Shown: positions 56,401 through 64,000 of the stretch, one piece after another
How positions within the stretch are numbered: the stretch's first letter is position 1
Layout: each line of letters opens with the position of its first letter
NCBI GenBank assembly: GCA_025594325.1
Contig: JANHCV010000001.1
Span: forward strand, 2,356,001-2,420,000
DNA: 64,000 nucleotides
Direction: 5' to 3'
Source of the DNA: Blastocladiella emersonii ATCC 22665
Lineage: Eukaryota > Blastocladiomycota > Blastocladiomycetes > Blastocladiales > Blastocladiaceae
Position numbers and translations under genes: made by a program
The notes under the pieces: generated by a model
The model's input: only the letters and a program-made list of their open reading frames with translations
Databases searched by the model: none
What the model was told of the DNA's origin: nothing

Positions 56401-57997
56401 GCTGTAGCTGGTGCTCCTGCAGCTGGTACTGGTGCGACGAGAGCTCGGGCGGGTACGACATCTGCTGCTGCATCTGCGACTGGTCGAGGTGCTGCGCCAT
56501 GGACACGGCCGGCTGCTGCTGCTGCTGCTGCCGAAACGCGGGCTGCGCCTGGGCCGAGAAGGGTTGCGATGGCTGCATCATGGACTGGCGCGAGTCGGGC
56601 CGCGCGCGCGAACCCGCTCCCGTTGCAAACTCGGGCATCAGGCCCGCGTCGAAGCCGAGCAGCTCGGTCTCGATGGGCGCGCCCGAGGCGAACAGGTTCG
56701 AGTTCTGCAGCGCCTGCGAGATGCTCGGCGGGAGCGTGAGCGGCTGCGCGTCGGCCGCGAGCAGCGACCGCGTGCCGGGCGGGACGGAGCCGGCGCCGTG
56801 CGGGACGGGCGTCGAGGAGGCCGAGATCGGGGCGGCGGCCTGCGGCAGGCGCGAGAGGGCCGCAGTGAGCGCCGCGGGATCGACGCTGCCGGCCGATGAG
56901 GAGGGTGGCCGCTGCAGGTGCGGATGCGGGTGCGGGTGCGGGTGCTGCATCCGCTGGCGCTTCTGCTCCTGGTCGACCGCGGCGGCGGATACAGCGGTCT
57001 GGGTGTTACCGCCGAGCAGCATCATGGGGTCGACGAACGCGCACTCGTGGCTGCTGCTGCCGCCGGCGGGCTCGAAGCCGGGCAGGGCGGGCCCGTCGAG
57101 CGGGAGCATGGGCACATTGGCGAGGCTCGCGTCGTGCTCGGGGAAGAGGAGCGGTGACGCGTTGGGCGAGACGGAGCGCGAGGCCGTCGACACGGACGCG
57201 GTCGAGGCGAGCGGGGTGATCTCGCGCTCCTCCATGACAATGTCGTCGCCCGCGCCGGCGGCGGCGGCCGAGTCGTCGGGCTGGCGGCCGTCGTCGTCGA
57301 CGTTCATGCCGGTCGCGGCGGTGAACATGGCGGCGGCCGAGGCGGCAGCGGCGGCGGCGGCGGCGTCGGGCATGGACGCGTAGAGGTGGGTGGCGGAAGC
57401 GGAAGTCGGGTGCTGGTGCTGGTTGTGTTGCAAATGTTGCGGGAGCGTCGCGTCGTTCATCCGTTGCTGCTGCTGCTGCGGCAGTGGCGGCTGTTGTGGC
57501 GGCGGCTGATACTGCTGCTGCTGTTGCTGATAGTACTGCTGTTGCTGCTGAAACTGCTGTTGTTGCTGGTACTGCTGCTGGTACTGCTGGTACAGCTGGT
57601 GCTCGGCCTGCATCTGGGCCTGCTGCTGCTGTTGCTGGTGTTGCGCGAAGATCGAGTCGAGCGAGAGCGGGAGCAGGCCGTAGCCCGCGTTCGCCAGGGC
57701 GTCGTTGGCGAACGAGGCGGACGTCGGCTGGCCGAGCGCGTAGTCGATCGTCTGGTGGCCCTGCTGCAGCTGCACGGCGGACGGGTTGGACCCGCCCGTG
57801 TAGAAGGCCGAGGACGCCGAGGCGTTGGACGCGGAGCTCGACGCATGCTGCTGCTGCTGAGGTGGTGGCGGCTGCTGCGCGAGGAGCGGGCGGCCGGCCA
57901 TGGACACGCCGGCGGCGGCGGCCGCAGCGGCCGCGGCATCACTCGCGGTGCTGCGAAACGAGCCGGCGCCCGAGCTGAGCGTCGGATGCCATGACAT
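53431..57997 (-). CDS. Glutamine-rich HMG-box transcription factor
   Basis: Exons 57997-54669 and 54598-53431 (minus strand) give 1498 residues. The first 1000 residues are dominated by Gln runs and Ala/Ser/Pro-rich sequence. A sequence-specific type HMG box lies at about 1063-1137: IPRPENSFFLYRRSVYQAA, NLSKVISDMWRNES and, after the intron, HYKELAILAKQEHESKYPDY with a basic tail YQPRRK. This is close to fungal MATA_HMG and Ste11/ROX1-type boxes. Such factors often control mating, stress or hypoxia genes, but the target set cannot be read here. The C terminus is again Gln/Pro-rich. The intron (70 nt, GTACGT) falls inside the box. I place the start at 57997, the first ATG of the frame. Confidence 0.87.
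56336..56420 (-). repeat. Polyglutamine tract in the HMG-box gene (middle)
   Basis: Plus-strand CTG/TTG runs encode Gln stretches on the minus strand, broken by Leu and Arg. Confidence 0.75.
57465..57640 (-). repeat. Polyglutamine tract in the HMG-box gene (N-terminal)
   Basis: Interrupted CTG/TTG repeats encode Gln-rich sequence with Tyr and Phe interspersed, a composition seen in prion-like activation domains. Confidence 0.75.
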
Positions 57998-59196
57998 GGC
58001 CTCGTTGGCGGGGCCCAGCGACGGGACGTGGGCGAGAAGAGTCGATGGCGAGCGAGGCGGCGCGAGACCGGAAAGTGCGGGTCCCTACGCGTCGGCGCGA
58101 TCGGGGCGGGCGAGTGAGCATGGACCCGCATACAGTGGTCGCCGGGGGCAAGTCGGCCGGGTCTCGAGCGGGGTCTCGCGGGGGTTCCGGCACACCGTGG
58201 CGCGGCGCGAGCGGGGCGACGCGGCGGGCGGGCTGACGGACCTGGCAGCGTGGCCGGGCGGAGCTCGATGCGTTGCAGGAGGTCGAGAGGGGGGCACCCG
58301 AGGCAAGTGGGGAGGGCATGGACGTCAGGAAGCGCTGGGCCTCGGACGCGCCGCCCCGCACCGGCCCGCGCCGCGCCTCGGGTCCCCGCGTGCTCGCCCG
58401 TGCATGCCCTCGCGTTCGCGACGCGTCCACCGTGACGTCGCTGCGCTCCTCCACGCCGCGCTCCCTGCCCCTTGCGAAGAGGCCCAACTTGCCGCAACGA
58501 GATGTATCGCGTACCGCTGGATGGCGACGGCGGCTGTGGTCAGTTCCGCGGCGCTGTCGCTGGCGCTCGGCTGGTCGGTCGAGGAGCGCAGACTGCGCGC
58601 GCAGGCCGATCGGATGGCCTGGCAGATGAGCGGTGACTCGCCGTGGGAAACTAACCGCACGATGCGATGAGGATGGATGGCCGGCAGGCTTGCGTTGTGA
58701 CCCGCCGATGGGCGGCAACGTTGTCGCTGCTTCTGGCGCAGCCGCCGTTCCTGTTGCTGTGTGCTGCTGCGTGGGGACCCTGTCCGCCGACCACCACCGT
58801 TTGCGTGCCGGCCAGGCCACGCGACGGTGCCGCCTGTGCCATCGGGGGTCCGCTCGCGCCGCGCCAGCGCCTGATCGCCATGACAAAAGGCGCCGGGGCG
58901 CTGGGTCCCGGGCGCTGGCCCGAGCGCCAAGCGTTGCAAGTGGCGGCGCTACATCTTCACCGCGTCGTCGGGACAGTCCTTGCGCCGGTCATGGTGGGAA
59001 GGATGAGGAGAGGGAGTGCCGACTGAGAGCGCCTCCCGCGCTTCCTCTCGTCGCCGCCGCCGTCACCGCCTCCCGCTCTTCCTCTCCTTGCTCTGACGAT
59101 CGATCGATCATCCGACGGCGACATCCCGCAAACATCACACATCACGCACGCGCACACGCCCGACGCTCCGACACGCTCGCTCTCCACCAACCCACC
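57998..59196. promoter_or_regulatory. Long divergent spacer, HMG-box and CoA-binding genes
   Basis: About 1.2 kb with no accepted gene. ACGCGT words occur near 58086 and 58420. The length fits a complex promoter for the large transcription-factor gene. Confidence 0.35.
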
Positions 59197-59595
59197 ATGT
59201 CAACTACCGCCATGCCCCAGTTCCTCTCCGCCGCGCGCTTCGTCGTCGTTGGCGCCTCGGCCAGCCGCGAAAAGTTCGGCAACCGTGTCCTACGCTGGTA
59301 CCAGCAGCACGGCCTCGAGGTCGTCCCCGTCAACCCGCGCGAGAAGGAGATTGAGGGCGTCGCCGCCGTGCCGTCGCTCGCCGAGGTGCCCGGCAACCCC
59401 GCCGACTACAGCGTCTCGGTCATCACGCCGCCCGCCGCCACCGCCGCCGTCATCAAGCTCGGCGTCGAGCGCGGCTTCACCCGCTTCTGGCTGCAGCCCG
59501 GTGCCGAGTTCCCCGGCTGGGAGGCCTTTGCCAAGGACCACGGCGTCGCCATCATCGGCGGCGGCGCGTGCATCCTCCGCGACGCCAAGCTGTAA
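59197..59595 (+). CDS. CoA-binding-domain (Rossmann) protein
   Basis: A single exon of 132 residues. The sequence FVVVGASASREKFGNRVLRWY, then VVPVNPREKEIEGVAAVPSL and a C-terminal GVAIIGGGACIL, matches the small CoA-binding-domain family (succinyl-CoA synthetase-type Rossmann fold, as in bacterial YccU). The middle segment YSVSVITPPAATAAVIKLG and FTRFWLQPGAEF fit its nucleotide-binding half. The exact function is unknown; homologues bind CoA or are of uncharacterised role. The start at 59197 gives a short leader before the first strand. An extended frame upstream lacks conserved sequence. Confidence 0.87.
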   Translation: MSTTAMPQFLSAARFVVVGASASREKFGNRVLRWYQQHGLEVVPVNPREKEIEGVAAVPSLAEVPGNPADYSVSVITPPAATAAVIKLGVERGFTRFWLQPGAEFPGWEAFAKDHGVAIIGGGACILRDAKL

Positions 59596-60879
59596 GGCTT
59601 CCTCTCTCGTCCGCCTCCTTCCTCTCTGTACATTTTCTGTATAAATTCTTCCCAACCAACCCTGTGAGCTCGCCATCGGGTCGAATCCGTGTGAGGTCGC
59701 TCGCAAAACCCTCGCGTCGCGTCACACTTGTCCGTCCGCTCACTCCGACATTGCCCTCTCACAACTCTTGCGCAATCTCGCCTATTTCGCATCTCACTTA
59801 TCGCAATGGATTCATGGATCATGCTCGTATGAAGGGCCGTCGAGCTTTTGCCGTGGTCGCCCGCTTCGACTTTGGCGTATCGCGCGCGCCTTGTCCGGAT
59901 CTCCTCGCGCTCGACGAAAGGCTCAAAATCGCAGCACGGTTGACCTTCGCATGGTTTATTGCGACCATGTCCTCATGCGGCCGCGACTGGAGCTCACCCC
60001 GCGACGTGTTCTCAAAACGGCATCCTTGACCAGGCTTCCGGTTCTGCTGGGCAAGTCAACGTTGTCATGTGAAGGCGTCGCGGCAATCGAAAAGCGCTTC
60101 TCGAGCACAGCTGCTGCTGTTGACGTACTCGCGTCTGACACGAGACTTTCACAACGTTCTAACAAACGAAACTCATAACACCGCACTCATCGTTGCTGAT
60201 CCACCTCACCAAGGCCGAGCTTCCTTGGTACACGACCGCTCCATGGCATTCTCGGACAACGTTCATCTTGGCACGGCTACTCGTCATTGTTGGACCGCTC
60301 GTCATTGTTGGACCGCTCGTCATCACGGACACGGACTTCGCTGTCTCGCCTCACCGACTTGGCGCGGCAACGGCTCACACTCAGGAGCATAACCTTGCCG
60401 CCAAAGGCCGATAAGTTGTATTTAGTCAACGTACATGATAATCGTTCAATGATTAATCCTGCCATGTGCTGGAAATGTGAGAACGGGCGCGCGCCGCGCG
60501 GCGCAAAAGCAAGGGAACTTGGCGAAAGCGCGAGACAAACACGTCTCACACCGTCCACGTGGACGAGTTTCGCAATACCCTTATCGCTTTCGCTTCGCCG
60601 CCCTCGCCACCTCTCCCCGCCTCAGTCCGAATCGAGTCACAACTTACCGCAATGCCAAGGGCACCACGTAACGAATGAAACCGTCTCCCTTGTTTTTGAG
60701 ACATGGCCTCCGAATCGAGTCAGCACCCGGGTCCGGTGGCGAGTGCGCAGCGAGCCGAATTCTCTCGCCCGACTACAAAAGGGGCGGCCGCCCGCCGACG
60801 CCCTCCCTCTCTCCCATCTCTGCTGTAATAGAGAGGCTGTGGATCCTGCGCATCACCACGCTTGCGTCGCTCGACCAAG
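59596..60879. other. Long GC-poorer spacer before the ABC transporter
   Basis: About 1.28 kb with no recognised gene and visibly lower GC than neighbours. It has a short tandem repeat at 60281-60323. Frames crossing it lack conserved motifs. A regulatory or non-coding transcript cannot be excluded. Confidence 0.4.
60281..60323 (+). repeat. 18-nt tandem repeat
   Basis: Two exact copies of TCGTCATTGTTGGACCGC (60281-60298 and 60299-60316) and a third partial copy beginning at 60317. Confidence 0.8.
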
Positions 60880-63800
60880 ATGGTTTTTTGCTCTCCGAGT
60901 GCGGGCGGCACCGCCGTGCTCGACCCTCGTGTTTTGGACTTTACACCCTGCTTCCAGCAGGCCGTGCTGCTCAACGTCCCGACCGCCGTCATGCTCCTGC
61001 TCGGCGGTCCGCGACTCTTCTTCCTGGCAAACCGCAAGTCGCGGTTCCCGCCGTCGAATCGGCTGTACCTTGAGCTGCTGTTGCTCTTGGGGGCGGTTGT
61101 GCTCGCCGTGATCACGGTGGTGGCGTCCGACGAGGACATGGACGCGAGTGTTCTCGTCGCTCAGATTGGCTCTGTGGTTGCACTTGTAAGTTATCCTGCG
61201 CGTCGTGTCAGCAGCTCGTGAACTGACCGTCAGAGTTGTTGTGGTAGCTCTCCGCGTCGCCGATCGTCTGGCTTGAGCACACCAAGCTGCCCGCGCCGTC
61301 GTCGCTCATCTCGGTGTTCTGGCTCCTGCGCACCATCGCGGGCGGTCTCGCTCTCCGCACCTACGTCCGCCTCGGCACGGTTACTACCAGCCCGACCTAC
61401 TTCTACCTCTTCCTCGCCTCCACTCTCGTGTCGCTGGCCGCGACGCTTGTCGGTGCTGTTCCGACTTGCGCTCGCCGCGATGCGCTCAACACGTCGCCCG
61501 AGCACACGGCCTCCGTCTTCTCGCGCATCACCTTTTCGTGGCTCTTCCCGCTCCTCCGTACCGCCAACCGCAAGACCATCACCATCGACGACGTCTACGA
61601 GACGCCCCGCTTCCTCGCCACGGGCCGCCTCGAGCCGCTGTACCAGGAGCTGGCCGCGACCGCCGAGTCCAAGACGGCGATCAACCAGCTTACGTTCGGC
61701 GTCGTCGCGCGGTTCTGGACCACGTTCGCGCTCGTCATGCTCGGCAACGCGGCGTATCTCGTGTTCAACTTTGCCACGCCGGCCTTCCTCAACGGGCTCA
61801 TCGGCTTTGTCGAGGCGAGCGCGCCGTCGTCCGTCGCGACTCCGCCCATCGGTGACGGCCTCATCTTCGCCATTGGCCTGTTCCTGTCCACCAACTTCTC
61901 CACCATCAGCAACAACTACGCGCTGCAGCTCGTGACCAAGCTCCAGCTGCGCATGCGCACCGTCCTCATGACGGCCATCTACCGCAAGGCGCTGGTCCTC
62001 TCGCTCGGCGAGCGCGGCAAGTCGTCGGTCGGCGAAATTGTAACCCGCATGTCGGTCGACACGGGCCACGTCGTCGCGTTCCTCGTGCAGGTGAACGAGG
62101 TGTGGATGGTCCCGATCACGGCCGCGCTCTCGCTCAATTTCCTGTGGGATCTCCTCGGCCCCGCGGCGCTCAGCGGGCTCCTCGTCATGGCCGTCATTTC
62201 GCCGATCGTGCGCTGGTCCACGGGTATCTACATGCGCGAGAACAAGATCAAGCTCGACACCATGGACATCCGCATCAAGCTCGTCAACGAGGTGATCGCC
62301 GGCATCAAGACCGTGCGCCTGTACGGCCTCGAGGAGTACTTTACGGCCAAGCTCATCGCGCTGCGCGACACGGAGCAGGCCGCGCTGCGCCGCCGGTGGA
62401 AGGCCTTCTCGTTCGTCGTGGGCGTCAACAACTCGAGCCAGATCATGATCATTTTGGTCACGTTCGGCTTCGCGTCGCTCCTCGCCGCCGACAAGCCGCT
62501 GACGCCGCAGCGCGTCTTTGTCTCGCTCTCGTACCTCAACCTGTTCCTCAACACGCTCGGGTCCATCTTCAACATGATCGGGACGGGCGGGACCGCGCTC
62601 GTGTCGTACCGCCGCATCGGCCAGTTCCTCGACGCCCAGGAGATTGACGCGGCCGCCGTCGACCGGTCCACGGACGCGTCTGGCCCCGTTGCGATCCGCA
62701 TCTGCGACGGGCGCTTCCAGTGGGCCACCGCCGCTGACGACGACGCGGACGAGACGGCCCCCGCCGCCACGTTCGAGCTCAAGGGCATCAACTTCACGCT
62801 CGGGCGCGGCAAGCTGACGGCCGTGATCGGCCGCGTGGCCGAGGGCAAGTCAGCGCTGCTGCACGCGATCCTCGGCGAGATGCGCAAGCTCGACGGGTCC
62901 GTCACCGTCCGCGGCTCGATCGCGTACGTGCCGCAGTCGGCGTGGATCTTCAACGGCACGCTCCGCGAGAACATCGTCCACTGCTCGCCCTATGATGAGG
63001 CGTGGTACCACCGCGTGGTCGAGGCGTGCGCGCTGGTGCCCGACGTTCGCGCCATGGCCAACGGACACGACACGCTCATTGGCGATCGCGGGGTCACGGT
63101 ACGTTTGTTTTGATTCCGCCAAACTGGAGGGCATCGCTGACTCGACCTCGCTACGCGTAGTGCTCGGGCGGCCAGCAGGCGCGCATTTCGCTCGCGCGCG
63201 CCGTGTACGCGAACCGCGACATCTACCTCATCGACTCGGCCCTGGCCGCCGTCGACAGCATGGTCAGCACGCACATCTTCACCCACGTCTTTGGTCCGCG
63301 CGGCCTGCTTCGCGGCAAGTCGATCGTCTTCGTCACGCACGGCGTCCATCATCTCGCCCAGTGCGACGAGGTCGTGCTGCTCAAGGACGGCGCGATCGTC
63401 GAGAGCGGCTCGTTTGACGACCTCATGGACCGCCGCGGCGACGTGTACGCGCTCGTCACCGAGTTCTCGGCCGTGGACCGCTCGTCGCCGAGCGGCGACG
63501 CCGCTGATCCGGCGCTGTCGACCGCGGACTCGGCGCTCACCATCGCCGAACCGGAGCAGGTCGACGACAAGTGCACATTGTCGCCGCCCGCCACCGCCCA
63601 GCAGCAGGACGACGACTCGCTGACGGGCACCGTCACGTTCGCCGTGTACGCCGCGTACCTCCGCGCGTGCGGTACCTACGGCCTCGCCCTCTTCATCCCC
63701 GCCTTCCTCATCGGCAACGGCATCACGTCGCTCCACAGCTACTGGCTGAACGTCATGTCGACGGCCGTCAACGCGGCCACGCCCGACCGGCCCGTCGACC

Positions 63801-64000
63801 TCGGCTACTACCTCGGCGTGTACGGCGGGCTCACGGCGCTCAACGTCGTCGCCATGTGGCTCGTCGCGCACGCGTCGCTCACGGTCATGTCCGTCACGGC
63901 GTCGCGCGTGCTCCACGCGAACCTGATCGCGCGGGTCATGCGCGCGCCGCTGTCATGGTTCACCGTGGTCCCTGCCGGCCGCATTGTGAACCGGTTCAGC
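60880..64000 (+). CDS. ABCC/MRP-type ABC transporter (3' end outside window)
   Basis: Exons 60880-61185, 61248-63098 and 63161-64000 (cut by the window edge) give at least 999 residues. A TMD0-like set of hydrophobic segments precedes a linker and the first six-helix domain (HTASVFSRITFSWLFPLL starts the L0/TMD1 part). NBD1 has Walker A GRVAEGKSAL (about 630-639), Q-loop YVPQSAWIFNGTLREN, signature CSGGQQAR (720), Walker B DIYLIDSALAAVD (739-751) and H-loop VTH (779). TMD2 follows. ABCC proteins export conjugates or load vacuoles. Two NBD1 positions are unusual: Cys in place of Leu in the signature, and Ser745 where an acidic residue normally follows the Walker B Asp. The first intron uses a GTAAGT donor, rare here. 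NBD2 lies outside the window. Confidence 0.93.

Noticed and set aside
59670-59700. tRNA B-box-like GGGTCGAATCC
   Set aside because: No A-box, no cloverleaf and no acceptor-stem pairing could be built around it.
60287-61111. 274-codon plus-strand frame overlapping the ABC gene start
   Set aside because: It is out of frame with the transporter, and its sequence is unconserved.

Overview
The window is GC-rich nuclear DNA from a fungus. The genes are eukaryotic housekeeping genes packed on both strands. Most have short introns (about 53-90 nt) whose donors read GTACG or GTGCG and whose acceptors read TGTAG or CGTAG. Fungal hallmarks include a PacC/Rim101 zinc-finger factor, an AA11-type chitin-active LPMO with a chitin-binding-like tail, a seven-transmembrane RGS protein, yeast-type MSC2, Rrp43 and ATP16 orthologues, and glutamine-rich ARID and HMG-box proteins. 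I cannot fix the phylum from sequence alone; a high-GC zoosporic lineage or a high-GC basidiomycete are both possible. No rRNA, tRNA, transposon, CRISPR array or viral gene was recognised.

Layout, left to right. 0.5-7 kb: 7TM-RGS protein (+), ribosomal protein eL29 (+), eIF1A (+), MSC2-type zinc transporter (-). 7-13 kb: DENN protein with a C1-like finger (+), ATP synthase delta subunit (-). 13-20 kb: mitochondrial PDK/BCKDK-type kinase (-), OTU protease (-), NIPSNAP (+), NOPCHAP1-like protein (+), proteasome assembly chaperone 4 (-). 20-30 kb: ARID/SWI1-like protein (+), SLC35C2/YMD8-like transporter (+), ketohexokinase-like PfkB kinase (+), F-box-like protein (-). 30-38 kb: choline/ethanolamine phosphotransferase (-), LPMO (+) between two long GC-poorer spacers, a disordered 1108-residue protein (+). 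38-48 kb: Sel1-repeat protein (-), an unrecognised 1007-residue multipass membrane protein (+), PacC/Rim101 (-). 48-58 kb: spermidine synthase (+), RNase P/MRP Rpp21 (-), TFIIB (+), exosome Rrp43 (-), glutamine-rich HMG-box factor (-). 59-64 kb: CoA-binding-domain protein (+) and an ABCC/MRP transporter (+) that runs off the right edge.

The genes do not form an obvious pathway cluster. Themes that recur are RNA and translation (eL29, eIF1A, Rpp21, Rrp43, TFIIB, NOPCHAP1), mitochondria (ATP16, PDK/BCKDK, NIPSNAP), membrane transport and lipid synthesis (MSC2, SLC35, CEPT, ABCC), and signalling and transcription (RGS, PacC, ARID, HMG). Most exon joins were checked by reading frame: every complete spliced model below has a length divisible by three and ends at a stop. 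I see no convincing new multi-gene system. The most noteworthy signals are the unusual splice donors, several micro-exons, one outlier intron, a motif shared by divergent promoters, and a few domain oddities.
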